A DNA stretch of 64,000 nucleotides from Chloroflexota bacterium (GCA_016191845.1 JACPVF010000011.1:248001-312000), one strand, 5' to 3'; numbered from the stretch's first letter, positions 1 through 8,716 are shown. Notes: generated from the letters alone by a model not told the origin. Translations and numbers: made by a program.

Positions 1-645
1 CTTGACCGTCTCGGCGTCGTCGGAAAGATAGATGGCGTTATTGAGCGACTTGGACATTTTGCTTTGTCCATCCGTGCCGACCAAAAGCGGAACGTCACCG
101 ATGATGGGTTCGGGTTCGGGGAAGACGTCACCGTAAAGGTTATTGAAGCGGCGCGCCATCTCGCGGGCAAGTTCAACGTGCGATTGGTTGTCTCGTCCCA
201 CGGGGACAGCTTGCGCGCGGGGCAACAAAATATCAACTGCCTGTAAAACGGGATACCCAAGCAGACCAAACGGCATGGAGTCCATGTTGGCGTCGCGTGC
301 CATGTCTTTGAGCGTGGGCATACGTTCCAGGCGCGGAACGGTGACGAGCATTTCAAAGAGCAGGTTCAACTGGAATGTTTCAGGCACCGCCGATTGCACA
401 AAAATCGTGCTAACGTTCGGGTCAATGCCGACGGCAAGATAATCCAACACAATATCTTTGATAAAGACTGGAATCTCTTTGATATATTGCGGCTCAGGTT
501 TGGTCGTGAGCGTATGCAGATCGGCGATGATGAAGAAAGATTCGTATTGGTGCTGTAAGCGCACGCGGTTTGCCAGAGAGCCGACATAATGTCCGAGATG
601 GAGTCGTCCTGTGGGGCGGTCGCCAGTTAATAGTCTAGGTTTCAT
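1..645 (-). CDS. trpS: Tryptophan--tRNA ligase (3' end cut by window edge)
   Basis: Class I aminoacyl-tRNA synthetase that charges tRNA-Trp in the cytoplasm. Read on the minus strand, the first 215 codons are present and the rest lies outside the window. The N-terminus begins MKPRLLTGDRPTGRLHLGHY, which carries the HxGH-type signature (HLGH), and the KMSKS loop appears near residue 200. The start at 645 is preceded by AAGGAA. It follows trpE by about 95 bp on the same strand, so the Trp T-box upstream of trpE probably serves both genes. Identification is firm. Completeness cannot be judged. Confidence 0.95.
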   Translation of the reverse strand, partial: MKPRLLTGDRPTGRLHLGHYVGSLANRVRLQHQYESFFIIADLHTLTTKPEPQYIKEIPVFIKDIVLDYLAVGIDPNVSTIFVQSAVPETFQLNLLFEMLVTVPRLERMPTLKDMARDANMDSMPFGLLGYPVLQAVDILLPRAQAVPVGRDNQSHVELAREMARRFNNLYGDVFPEPEPIIGDVPLLVGTDGQSKMSKSLNNAIYLSDDAETVK

Positions 646-660
646 AATTAGGTTCCTTTC

Positions 661-739
661 AAATTAAGGATGAAGGTGGAAGGATGAGGGATGAAGAAAG
701 ATGAAAGACGAAAGAAATTCATCCTTCACAATTCATCAT
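661..739. repeat. Repeat-rich spacer between trpE and trpS
   Basis: Low-complexity spacer in which GATGAA/TTCATC units recur in both orientations, so the two halves can pair imperfectly. There is no open frame and no clear U-tract terminator. It may be a small dispersed intergenic repeat. Function unknown. Confidence 0.35.
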
Positions 740-2236
740 TCATCCTTGCTCTGCTACATCAATCGCCTTCAACATAGCAGACGCTTTGTTAACCGTCTCT
801 TGATACTCGCTCGTCGGATTCGAATCCGCGACCACGCCTGCGCCTGCTTGCACGCTGACGGTGTTTCCGCGCCCGACCATGGTGCGGATGGCGAGGCAGG
901 TGTCCATCGCTCCATCGAAGCCGAAGTAGCCGACCATGCCTGCATATGCGCCGCGCGCGTCAGGTTCGAGGTCAGCAATGATCTCCATGGCGCGGACTTT
1001 CGGCGCGCCGCTGACGGTGCCAGCAGGAAATGCCGCACGCACTAAATCAAAGGCAGTCAGTTCAGGTTTCAACTTCCCTTCAACATGCGAGACGATATGC
1101 ATGACGTGTGAATATTTTTCGACCGTGAAAAAATCCGAAACGCGCACGGTGCCATATTCGCAGACACGTCCGAGATCGTTGCGTCCGAGGTCAACCAACA
1201 TCACATGCTCGGCGCGTTCCTTCGGGTCGGCGAGCAGTTCTTGCGCGAGAGCGTCGTCAGCGGCATTGTCCTTGCCTCGGGGTCGCGTCCCAGCGATCGG
1301 GCGGAGCGAGGCGGTTCTTCCTTCCAAACGCACGAACATCTCAGGCGACGATCCGCACAGATAAAGCGGCTCACCGTCCACGGTTCCGAAATCAAAAAAG
1401 AACATGTACGGCGACGGGTTGAGTCGGCGCACGGCGCGATAAACATCGAACGGCTCGACGTTGGTCTCACGCGTGAAGCGTTGCGAAAGCACCACCTGAA
1501 AAATATCGCCCGCCAAAATATTTTCCTTCGCAGCGCGCACCATGTCTTCGTACGTGCCCTGCGTGTGATTCGATTTAATTTTTGATGGCACGATTTCTTT
1601 TTTGGGCGCGGGCGGCAATGGTTGTTGAATGCGCGCTTCGATCGCGTCCAGTTTTTGATTCGCGGCTTCGGTGTTTCCGTCCAACACATTGGCGATGAGG
1701 AAGATGCTACGCCGCGCATGGTCAAAGGCGACGATGGTATCTGCCAGCATGTAAATGCCATCGGGGATGCTACCCGCACTGAGCGGAGGGTTGAGTAGCA
1801 CGTGTTTGTCGGGCGTATCGAAACCCGAAGTCGAAGTGCGCTTCATTCTGGACTTTAGAGTTGGTTCAAAAAACCGAACGGACTCGAACCCGAGAAAGCC
1901 CACCAATCCACCCGTGAAGCGCGGCGCATTCGGCACGCGGACGGCGGGGAAGCGATCCATTTCGTTTTGTAAAAAGCGGGTCGGGTCGCCAGCGTGATGC
2001 GTAACACGTGAACCGTGAACATCTTGAATTTCAATTTCTTCGTCACGCAAAATATACAACGCTTTGGGCTGGACTCCGATGAACGAATAGCGCGCAATGC
2101 GCTCGCCGCCCTCGACAGACTCCAGCAAAAACGAAGCGCCGTCTCCCCGCAGTTTGAGATACAGGCTGACCGGGGTCTCGAGGTCAGCGGAGATTTCTCT
2201 TATTATCGTTTGTACATTCGTTGATTCAAGAAGCAT
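740..2236 (-). CDS. trpE: Anthranilate synthase component I
   Basis: Converts chorismate to anthranilate with ammonia or glutamine-derived nitrogen, the first committed step of tryptophan synthesis. The 498 residues match normal TrpE length. The C-terminal chorismate-binding half has the LSQRF segment, GTVSGAPKVRAM and a DTCLAIRTM end motif. The start at 2236 has GGAGTG just upstream. The glutamine amidotransferase partner trpG is not in the window; the next gene is trpS. A T-box riboswitch with a UGG specifier codon lies directly upstream, so expression should rise when tRNA-Trp is uncharged. PabB is an alternative, but the Trp T-box and trpS neighbour argue strongly for TrpE. Confidence 0.93.
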   Translation of the reverse strand: MLLESTNVQTIIREISADLETPVSLYLKLRGDGASFLLESVEGGERIARYSFIGVQPKALYILRDEEIEIQDVHGSRVTHHAGDPTRFLQNEMDRFPAVRVPNAPRFTGGLVGFLGFESVRFFEPTLKSRMKRTSTSGFDTPDKHVLLNPPLSAGSIPDGIYMLADTIVAFDHARRSIFLIANVLDGNTEAANQKLDAIEARIQQPLPPAPKKEIVPSKIKSNHTQGTYEDMVRAAKENILAGDIFQVVLSQRFTRETNVEPFDVYRAVRRLNPSPYMFFFDFGTVDGEPLYLCGSSPEMFVRLEGRTASLRPIAGTRPRGKDNAADDALAQELLADPKERAEHVMLVDLGRNDLGRVCEYGTVRVSDFFTVEKYSHVMHIVSHVEGKLKPELTAFDLVRAAFPAGTVSGAPKVRAMEIIADLEPDARGAYAGMVGYFGFDGAMDTCLAIRTMVGRGNTVSVQAGAGVVADSNPTSEYQETVNKASAMLKAIDVAEQG

Positions 2237-2244
2237 TTGACACT

Positions 2245-2316
2245 CCGTTCGGTAGTCGATATTCGATACTCGATGTTGGATACTCGAAAAACGAATATCG
2301 ATGTTCGAATATCGTT
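2245..2316. repeat. ATTCGATA/TATCGAAT repeat cluster in the trpE leader
   Basis: Between the T-box terminator and trpE lie several copies of CGATATTCG and GATACTCG, followed by inverted copies (CGAATATCG twice). They can form a hairpin in the mRNA. It looks like an intergenic repeat rather than part of the T-box. Confidence 0.5.
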
Positions 2317-2320
2317 AAAT

Positions 2321-2655
<335 letters not shown>

Positions 2656-2661
2656 GGCGAG

Positions 2662-2690
2662 ATTTTATGACGGAGAGGGGAAAGAGTCAA
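2662..2690 (-). promoter_or_regulatory. Promoter of the trpE T-box transcript
   Basis: Minus-strand TTGACT (2685-2690), a 17-bp spacer and TAAAAT (2662-2667). The expected start near 2655 coincides with the beginning of T-box stem I. Confidence 0.75.
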
Positions 2691-2850
2691 GGGAGGAAAA
2701 ACAAGCAGGATAAACCCCTTTCCTCAGTTCGTGGAAGTCCGCTTTGGGCGAGGTCCGTTGGAAAGACCTGACAAGTCTTCAAAACCCTTCTCCCCGCAGA
2801 GACATACATTGGGCGTATACTCAACTCACTCCATCACACTGCGAGGCAAT

Positions 2851-3669
2851 ATGCTCCACCTGAGATCTGACTTCATCGTCTCCAACGGGACCAAGCTGCA
2901 TTACTACCGCACGGGGAGCGGAACCCAGCCGCTGGTGCTGGCGCACGGCATCACGGATGACGGCCTGTGCTGGTCGTCGGTGGCCGAGGCGCTCGCCGAC
3001 AGGTTCGACATTCTCATGGTCGATGCGCGCGGACACGGCAAATCCGAGGCGCCAGAAAGCGGATACACCCTCGAAAACCTGGCGCGGGAACTGGCAGGGC
3101 TCATCCAGGGGTTGGGGCTGTCCAAACCGATCCTGCTTGGGCACTCGATGGGGGCGGTCACCTCCCTCGTGCTGGCGGGACTGTACCCCGACCTCCCGCG
3201 CGCCATCCTGCTGGAAGATGCCCCGCCCTTCTGGCGTCACGACCCCGCGGACCCCAAGGGCATCGAGACCCATAAAGGGCTGGCGGAGTGGATCCGCTCG
3301 ATCAAGCGCAAGACCAGGGAAGAACTGATGGAGGAAGCAGACCCCAAGTCCTGGACCGACGCGGATCGGGCCGTTTGGGTGGACGCCAAGCAGCGCACCA
3401 GTCCGCGGGTGAGCGAACTCATCTCCCCCAGCGATATCCTCAGCCTCGACCTTCCCAACCTGTTCTCGAAGATCCGCTGCCCCGCCCTGTTCATTCGAAC
3501 CGACGTGGAAAAAGGCGCCGTTGCCAGCAGCGAAGACATCGCCGCGCTGAAATCGTTCGTGCCTTCCCTGAAGGTGGCCTACGTCCCCAACGCCAGCCAT
3601 AGCATCCGCCGTACCCAGTTTGGCCCCTACCTGCAGGCGGTGAACGGGTTCCTGGCCGAACTCGGTTGA
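2851..3669 (+). CDS. Alpha/beta-fold hydrolase
   Basis: Predicted cytoplasmic alpha/beta hydrolase of 272 residues; substrate unknown. The HG oxyanion segment is at residues 32-33, the nucleophile elbow GHSMGA at 97-102 (Ser99), a likely acid Asp near 222 in the RTD segment, and the catalytic His250 in NASHS. I chose ATG 2851 because the usual family start (beta strand, then NGTKLHYYR) follows at once. An in-frame ATG at 2731 would add 40 residues with no family resemblance. It stands alone and ends before an unusual tandem-repeat hairpin array. Confidence 0.85.
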   Translation: MLHLRSDFIVSNGTKLHYYRTGSGTQPLVLAHGITDDGLCWSSVAEALADRFDILMVDARGHGKSEAPESGYTLENLARELAGLIQGLGLSKPILLGHSMGAVTSLVLAGLYPDLPRAILLEDAPPFWRHDPADPKGIETHKGLAEWIRSIKRKTREELMEEADPKSWTDADRAVWVDAKQRTSPRVSELISPSDILSLDLPNLFSKIRCPALFIRTDVEKGAVASSEDIAALKSFVPSLKVAYVPNASHSIRRTQFGPYLQAVNGFLAELG

Positions 3670-3709
3670 ACGCTCACACTCCCATCCCCTTGAGAGAGAT
3701 TCCAAAAAG

Positions 3710-3814
3710 CTACCCTGGCTTTTCAAAAAGTCAGGGTAGCTTTTGCAAAAGTGAGGTTAGCTTTTCGAAAAGCTAACCTGGCTTTTTGAAATCTCAGGTT
3801 CGCTTTTTCGGTTG
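3710..3814. repeat. Five-copy 21-bp tandem repeat with inverted arms
   Basis: Five imperfect 21-bp units begin at 3710, 3731, 3752, 3773 and 3794. Each has a core like GG(T/C)TAGCTTTT or CCTGGCTTTT, followed by AAAAG in the first three. Units 1 and 2 and units 3 and 4 are mutually complementary (for example GTTAGCTTTT against AAAAGCTAAC), so several hairpins with T-runs can form. It probably terminates the preceding hydrolase transcript. Confidence 0.8.
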
Positions 3815-3889
3815 GACGGCTGGCGACGCAAAATGGGGTCAAAATCGCGTACAATACGCACAGAAATCGTCGATTTTCGAGAGGTTCTC

Positions 3890-4798
3890 ATGGCCAAACG
3901 CAGCAAGGAATCCATGCCCGCAGAGGAGATCGCCCCGATGGAGGCGTCCGCAGCACAGGAATCCGCCGTCGAAACGGGGGCCATCGTTCCGTCGGTGGAA
4001 CCGCCCGCCGCGCCGCCTCCGCCTCACTCCACGGGACCCAGCCTCGGGCAGAGGATCGGCCGCTTCGTCCGCTTCCTGTTCACGCTGATCCTTATCCTGC
4101 TGGTGATCGGAGCGATCGGTGCAGCGGCGTATTTCGGCCTGCCGTTCGTCTATGAAAAATATGTTTTGCCCGTACAGCAGAACACCGCCCAACTGGCGGG
4201 GCTGCAAACCCAACAGGCGCAGAGCGAACAGGCCATCGCTGACCTGCAAAGCCAACTAAGCGCGATGGAGGCCGCCCAAACCGAGCAGGCCAAATCGTTG
4301 ACTGACCTGGACGCACGCGTGAGCGACCTGGAGAAGGAGATCGCCGCGCACACCCAAACCCTGGCCGCGCTGGATGAAATGCAAAAGCAGCTCGCGGATC
4401 AAGGCGAGGCTGCCAACGCCGAACTGGACCGCCAGGTGAACCTGCTCAGGGCGATGGAGTTGCTTTCACGCGCGCGCCTGTTCATGTATCAGAGCAATTT
4501 CGGTCTGGCCAAAGTGGATGTGCAAACCGCGCGCGACATCCTGGCCGATGTGCAGCCGACCGCGCCCGAGCCGCTCGCCGCCGAGTTGAAGGAAGTGCTC
4601 CTGCGCCTTGACCTGACCCTGTCCAACTTGCCTTCCTTCCCCGTGGCCGCCTCCGACGATCTGGATATCGCCTGGCAGGTGCTGCTCAGCGGACTCCCGC
4701 CCACCGAGCCGACCCCCGCGCCGACGACCACCGTCGAACCGCCGCCCCAACCCAGCGCCACACCATTCCCTGCCTTTACGCCGACAGCGGTACCGTAG
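3890..4798 (+). CDS. Membrane-anchored coiled-coil protein of unknown function
   Basis: 302 residues, family not recognised. A Pro/Ala-rich N-terminal tail (about 1-52) precedes one transmembrane helix (about 60-84). Then comes a long Gln/Ala/Glu-rich coiled coil (about 95-190), a short helical segment, and a Pro/Thr-rich C-terminal tail (about 265-302). The tail resembles the low-complexity linkers of exported Anaerolineae proteins, so the C-terminal part is probably outside the cell. ATG 3890 is chosen for the GAGAGG ribosome site 7 nt upstream; the open frame extends further 5' but only into the repeat array. A structural or scaffold role is inference. Confidence 0.75.
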   Translation: MAKRSKESMPAEEIAPMEASAAQESAVETGAIVPSVEPPAAPPPPHSTGPSLGQRIGRFVRFLFTLILILLVIGAIGAAAYFGLPFVYEKYVLPVQQNTAQLAGLQTQQAQSEQAIADLQSQLSAMEAAQTEQAKSLTDLDARVSDLEKEIAAHTQTLAALDEMQKQLADQGEAANAELDRQVNLLRAMELLSRARLFMYQSNFGLAKVDVQTARDILADVQPTAPEPLAAELKEVLLRLDLTLSNLPSFPVAASDDLDIAWQVLLSGLPPTEPTPAPTTTVEPPPQPSATPFPAFTPTAVP

Positions 4799-4803
4799 CT
4801 TCT

Positions 4804-4865
4804 TGGACGCGGATCAACGCCGAGAACGCGGAGCCTTCAGCGTTCATCTGCGCTCGTCCGCGTCC
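4804..4865. repeat. Dispersed imperfect inverted repeat (copy 1 of 4)
   Basis: Arms GGACGCGGATCAACGCCGAG and the related CTGCGCTCGTCCGCGTCC form a long imperfect hairpin. Similar layouts occur at 30585-30644, 32308-32409 and 40301-40360. Confidence 0.5.
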
Positions 4866-4899
4866 TATTAATATCAACCAATACTTCCCCATCATTTCT

Positions 4900-4941
4900 T
4901 CATAAAATCCTGACAGGCGGGTCACAGGCGGCGGCTATCAT
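4900..4941 (+). promoter_or_regulatory. Candidate PhoB/OmpR-type box and -10 of the lipoprotein gene
   Basis: Three 11-bp-spaced half sites, TCATA (4900), TGACA (4911) and TCACA (4922), are followed after 9 bp by TATCAT (4936-4941). The pattern resembles the boxes in front of the response regulator (40423) and SIMPL gene (42605), where the spacing to the -10 is 11 bp. Confidence 0.4.
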
Positions 4942-4976
4942 GCAGACCGTACGCACATTCAACACAGGAGATCTGC

Positions 4977-6263
4977 ATGAACCGCAAAGCATTGACCGCG
5001 ATCCTCTCGCTGGTCGCCATTCTCACCTTCCTGCTGGCAGCCTGCGCTCCCGCCACGACAGCGATACAGACCACCCCGTCCGCCACCGAGGTCGCCGCGC
5101 AGACGACCGATAACACCAGTACTTCGACCCCATCTGACACGACTGCCACCCCAGCCGACAGCCAACCGCCCGCCCCGCCCGATGGTGCGCCACCCGCGGG
5201 TGGACCTGGCAACCCGCCTCCAGGGTCAGGCTCGGGCGGCGCGAGCATCGACGAAGGCCTGTCCACCGCGACGGGCGTCTACACCCTCGATGGTCAGACC
5301 GCGGCTGAATCGGGCCAGAGCTACACCGCCAGCAACGAAGACCAATCGGGCGTATACGTCACCAACGGCGGCCAGTTGACGCTGACAGATGCCACCGTCA
5401 ACACCAGCGGGAATACTTCCTCAGACGAGAACAGCAGCTTCTACGGCCTCAACGCGGGCGTGCTGGCCGCCAACGGCAGCACCATCGATATGACGGGCGG
5501 CAGCATCACCACCTCGGGTGACCTCATTACCACCTCAGGCACCGACTCACCCTGCTATTACTCCACGGGCAGCATCATCGCCAGCAACGCCACCTGCAAT
5601 GCGCTCGGTTCCGAAGCCGTGGTCATCGAAGGCGCGAACTCCGTCACGCTGACCAATTCGTCCCTCTCCTCCAGCGTGGACGCCAAATGGGGCATCATGA
5701 TCTACCAAAGCTTCTCGGGCGACGCGCAAGGCACGGACGGCGTCTTCACCATGACGGGCGGATTGCTGGCCTACACCGCCACGAACGGGCCACTGTTCTA
5801 CATCACCAACTCGACGGGCACCATCACGCTCAAGGGTGTCACCGTTACCGCGGCGTCTGGCACACTGGTGCAGGCCGCCGCCAACGATCGCTGGGGCACG
5901 AGCGGCTCCAACGGCGGAAACGCCATCCTCGTGGCGGATTCGCAGGCCTTGAACGGCAATTTCGTGGCTGACAAGTTGAGCACCCTCACCGTCACCCTGC
6001 AAAACGGCTCTACGCTGACGGGCGCGATCAACGCCGAGAACACCGCCAAATCCGCCATGCTGACTCTCGACGCCAGCAGCACCTGGAACGTCACCGCCGA
6101 TTCGCACCTCTCCTGCCTGAACGGCGCGGTCATCTCGGGCACGAACATCACCAACCTCGTCGGCAACGGCTTCACGGTCACCTACGATGCCAACGCCTGT
6201 CCCACGCTCAACGGGCAGACCTACACCCTGAGCGGAGGCGGCACGTTACAACCTGCGCAGTAA
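4977..6263 (+). CDS. Secreted lipoprotein with repetitive beta-rich domain
   Basis: 428 residues. The N-terminus is a lipoprotein signal peptide ending in lipobox LAAC, with Cys23 as the predicted lipidated residue. Residues about 28-90 are Thr/Pro/Gly-rich linker. The remainder is a Ser/Thr/Gly/Asn-rich repetitive domain (recurrent GGxL(T/V)xTxxTV and S-x-I/L-x-N/D rungs) typical of right-handed beta-helix or adhesin-like surface proteins. No catalytic motif is recognised. The ribosome site is AGGAG, 7 nt before the ATG. A three-half-site regulatory box lies upstream and a good terminator follows. Function unknown; surface binding is inference. Confidence 0.8.
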   Translation: MNRKALTAILSLVAILTFLLAACAPATTAIQTTPSATEVAAQTTDNTSTSTPSDTTATPADSQPPAPPDGAPPAGGPGNPPPGSGSGGASIDEGLSTATGVYTLDGQTAAESGQSYTASNEDQSGVYVTNGGQLTLTDATVNTSGNTSSDENSSFYGLNAGVLAANGSTIDMTGGSITTSGDLITTSGTDSPCYYSTGSIIASNATCNALGSEAVVIEGANSVTLTNSSLSSSVDAKWGIMIYQSFSGDAQGTDGVFTMTGGLLAYTATNGPLFYITNSTGTITLKGVTVTAASGTLVQAAANDRWGTSGSNGGNAILVADSQALNGNFVADKLSTLTVTLQNGSTLTGAINAENTAKSAMLTLDASSTWNVTADSHLSCLNGAVISGTNITNLVGNGFTVTYDANACPTLNGQTYTLSGGGTLQPAQ

Positions 6264-6277
6264 AAATATCCACCCAA

Positions 6278-6306
6278 AGGGCCGCTCCGCATGGAGCGGT
6301 CTTTTG
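6278..6306 (+). terminator. Intrinsic terminator after the lipoprotein gene
   Basis: GCCGCTCC-GCAT-GGAGCGGT hairpin followed by CTTTTGTT, just after the lipoprotein stop codon. Confidence 0.85.
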
Positions 6307-6375
6307 TTAGAATGCATGGAACTTTTTTGGCATGTGTTCGTCCATACTTGGCTGAATTTTAGAAAAGAGGTATTC

Positions 6376-6765
6376 ATGATTCGTTGTCCCCAATGCAACC
6401 GCAAGCAGCCGTTCTCCGTCCTCACCTGTGACTGCGGCTGCGATTTGCAGTCCTATCGTCAACAACTCGCTGAACGTGAACGCGTCTCAAGCCAAGTTCA
6501 GCGGCCCTACCAGACCCTGCCGCTGCTCCAGGGCGGACTGAGGCTCCTGGCAGGCTTCTCCCTGCTCAGCGGATTGGTCGGCGCCATTGCGCTCTACGTG
6601 CAGGAATTTCCCATCTGGCTGGCTTTCTCAGCCTTTCTAGGCGGGGCGGCGTTGACCATCCCCTACCTGGCGGGAGCGGAATCCATCCAAATCCTGCTCG
6701 ATGTCAGCGAACGCCAGCAGGAGATCCAACAGAGACTGGATCGCTTGGAACAAGGTGAGAAATAA
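6376..6765 (+). CDS. Small zinc-ribbon membrane protein
   Basis: 129 residues, no named family recognised. The N-terminus carries a short metal-binding segment (CPQC, then CDCGC about 13 residues later). Two transmembrane helices follow (about 55-77 and 82-104), then a C-terminal amphipathic, coiled-coil-like segment rich in Gln, Glu and Arg. ATG 6376 has AAGAGG upstream. It is flanked by terminators on both sides and so appears monocistronic. Function unknown. Confidence 0.75.
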   Translation: MIRCPQCNRKQPFSVLTCDCGCDLQSYRQQLAERERVSSQVQRPYQTLPLLQGGLRLLAGFSLLSGLVGAIALYVQEFPIWLAFSAFLGGAALTIPYLAGAESIQILLDVSERQQEIQQRLDRLEQGEK

Positions 6766-6768
6766 GAA

Positions 6769-6803
6769 ACAGGCCTCGGAATGAATCCGGGGCCTGTTAG
6801 TTT
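6769..6803. terminator. Terminator between convergent genes
   Basis: Hairpin with AACAGGCCTCGG and CCGGGGCCTGTT arms, T-rich downstream. It ends the zinc-ribbon gene and may also serve the minus-strand 77-residue gene. Confidence 0.75.
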
Positions 6804-6821
6804 AGAGACGTTTTTTCTGGT

Positions 6822-7055
6822 TTAGAAAGGCAGGGGCACGCCCAGCAACTTCAAGCCTGCATAGATCATCAACAGGCCGACCACGGCGGGCCAGGGGGCG
6901 CGCTTGGTCAGCTCCAGCAGGATATCCCAGAATGTGGCGGAACGCAGGGCCCGAATCTCACCCTCGGGCGTGATGACCTTCAGCCAGACCAGCACCGAGA
7001 TGATCTCCATGGCGATGCCGATCAGGATCAACAAATAGGCAACGACCGTTTGCAT
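6822..7055 (-). CDS. Small two-helix membrane protein
   Basis: 77 residues with two hydrophobic segments (about 3-26 and 56-75) separated by a charged loop. It has no recognisable family motif. A strong GGAGG ribosome site lies before ATG 7055, and a consensus-like promoter upstream overlaps a perfect palindrome. The gene is divergent from the M4 protease. It is probably an inner-membrane peptide of unknown role. Confidence 0.7.
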   Translation of the reverse strand: MQTVVAYLLILIGIAMEIISVLVWLKVITPEGEIRALRSATFWDILLELTKRAPWPAVVGLLMIYAGLKLLGVPLPF

Positions 7056-7079
7056 GCAGCCTCCTCGCAGTGAAAAGAA

Positions 7080-7119
7080 TATACTGTTTCAGTATAGGCA
7101 AAATGCCGGGGTAAATCAA
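7080..7119 (-). promoter_or_regulatory. Promoter with palindromic operator (77-aa gene)
   Basis: Minus-strand TTGATT (7114-7119), a 17-bp spacer and TATACT (7091-7096). The -10 lies inside a perfect 17-bp palindrome, TATACTGTTTCAGTATA (7080-7096), a likely repressor or activator site. Confidence 0.65.
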
Positions 7120-7143
7120 GTAGAGCGTCCGCCGCGCTGGGGA

Positions 7144-7172
7144 TTGAAAATCATTAATTCGAAGAGTATACT
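7144..7172 (+). promoter_or_regulatory. Promoter of the M4 protease operon
   Basis: TTGAAA (7144-7149), a 17-bp spacer and TATACT (7167-7172), about 40 bp before the protease ATG, which itself has an AGAAGGAG ribosome site. Confidence 0.75.
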
Positions 7173-7211
7173 GAACTTGGATATTTTCTGTCCAAATCAG
7201 AAGGAGATTTT

Positions 7212-8342
7212 ATGCACCGCCATGCTTGCGTCTTGTGCATCACTCCGCCGCACCTGCTGCAGGAAATCGCCCGCAACGGCAGCGACCTGCAGCGTGAGAC
7301 GGCCCTGCGTACCATCATCACTTCCGAACAGATCCGCGGACAACGGCGCGCCATGCGCTCGGTGATGAGTTTCCTGGCTGCGATCTCGGCTGGGGAAAAA
7401 CAGCGCATCGTGTATGACGCCAAACAAGGTTCCCAACTGCCTGGGACCTTGGTACGCAGCGAGGGTGATCCCGCCGTCAGCGACCCCGCCGTCAACGAGG
7501 CCTATGATGGCTGCGGTGCCACCTACGACCTGTATTCGGACGTGTATGACCGCAACTCCATCGATAACAACGGCCTGCAACTCAAATCCACGGTCCATTA
7601 TCAAAAGGGCTACGACAACGCCTTCTGGGACGGCACCCAGATGGTCTACGGCGACGGCGATGAGGATCTGCCCGCCGAACAACGCCTGTTCAACCGCTTC
7701 ACCATCTCGCTGGACGTCATCGGCCACGAACTGACCCACGGCGTCACGCAGTACGAAGCCAACCTGGCTTATTGGGACCAGTCGGGCGCATTGAACGAAT
7801 CCCTCTCCGACGTGTTCGGCTCGCTGGTCAAGCAGTATCAGCGCAAGCAGACCGCCGCCGAAGCGGACTGGATCATCGGCGAGGGCCTGTTCACCGCCAA
7901 CGTCAACGGCGTGGGCATCCGCTCGATGAAGGCGCCTGGCACCGCCTACAACGACCCGATGCTTGGCAAGGATCCACAGCCCGCTCACATGAAGGATTAC
8001 GTCAGCACCATCGAGGACAACGGCGGCGTGCACATCAACTCGGGCATCCCCAACCACGCCTTCTACGTAGCCAGCCTGGAAATGGGCGGGTACGCCTGGG
8101 AGAAGATGGGGAAAATCTGGTACAAGACCCTGACCGATAAACTCCAGGCCCGCTCCACCTTCCAGGATGCCGCCAACCTGACATCCGAAGCTGCCGCCGA
8201 ACTCTTCGGCACGAACAGCCTCGAACAGCAGGCCGTGTCCAAGGGTTGGGCCGAGGTCGGCATCACGGTCAACGGCGGGACGCCGGGCACGGGCGACGGC
8301 TGCCTCACCTCCATTCTGCGCGCGCTCGGGTTGGCTCAATAA
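7212..8342 (+). CDS. Protealysin-like M4 metalloprotease
   Basis: Thermolysin-family zinc endopeptidase, 376 residues. Zinc ligands are His172 and His176 in HELTH (Glu173 catalytic) and Glu196 in NESLSD; the transition-state His lies in GVHINSGIPN. There is no signal peptide and only a short propeptide with the PPHLL segment near residues 12-16. That matches the protealysin subgroup, which is generally non-secreted, rather than thermolysin, which has a long propeptide. The stop codon overlaps the ATG of the next gene, an emfourin-like inhibitor, so the two should be co-translated. Processing or toxin/inhibitor roles in the cell are inference. Confidence 0.9.
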   Translation: MHRHACVLCITPPHLLQEIARNGSDLQRETALRTIITSEQIRGQRRAMRSVMSFLAAISAGEKQRIVYDAKQGSQLPGTLVRSEGDPAVSDPAVNEAYDGCGATYDLYSDVYDRNSIDNNGLQLKSTVHYQKGYDNAFWDGTQMVYGDGDEDLPAEQRLFNRFTISLDVIGHELTHGVTQYEANLAYWDQSGALNESLSDVFGSLVKQYQRKQTAAEADWIIGEGLFTANVNGVGIRSMKAPGTAYNDPMLGKDPQPAHMKDYVSTIEDNGGVHINSGIPNHAFYVASLEMGGYAWEKMGKIWYKTLTDKLQARSTFQDAANLTSEAAAELFGTNSLEQQAVSKGWAEVGITVNGGTPGTGDGCLTSILRALGLAQ

Positions 8343-8650
8343 TGTGGATCACGTTCGAACGTTCGGGCGGGATCATGGGACGCAAGATGTCCCTGGCCCT
8401 CGACCTGACCAACCTCCCCGAAGACGAGGCCCAGTCCCTGCGCCTGTTGCTGGACGAGATGAATTTCTTCGCCCTGCAAGATGACCTGCCCACCAGCCCC
8501 GTCCCCGACGGTTTCCATTACGCCATCACCGTGCGGACGGAAACCGTCACCCACACGATCCACACCACCGATATGAGCGCCTCCCCGTCTCTTCGGGCTT
8601 TGATCCAAGACCTCTCGACTCGCGCGCGCACGCAGCGCAAGCCTATTTGA
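8342..8650 (+). CDS. Emfourin-like protealysin inhibitor
   Basis: 102 residues beginning MWITFERSGGIMGRKMSLAL, which matches the start of the emfourin (M4in) family: an FERSGG-type first strand, then a LDLTNLPEDEAQ segment, a central FF patch and a FHYAITV strand. Emfourins are slow, tight-binding cytoplasmic inhibitors encoded next to protealysin-like proteases. Here the ATG shares one base with the protease stop (TAATG), a translational coupling that would keep the two in stoichiometric supply. Family assignment is from remembered pattern and the diagnostic neighbourhood. Confidence 0.8.
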   Translation: MWITFERSGGIMGRKMSLALDLTNLPEDEAQSLRLLLDEMNFFALQDDLPTSPVPDGFHYAITVRTETVTHTIHTTDMSASPSLRALIQDLSTRARTQRKPI

Positions 8651-8667
8651 TCTCTCACGTTTGGAAT

Positions 8668-8698
8668 CAAAAGCGGCCTGTTCACACAGGCCGCTTTT
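8668..8698. terminator. Bidirectional terminator
   Basis: Perfect AAAAGCGGCCTGT/ACAGGCCGCTTTT hairpin between the convergent inhibitor and STAS genes. Confidence 0.9.
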
Positions 8699-8716
8699 GA
8701 TTTGACGGGACCCGCG

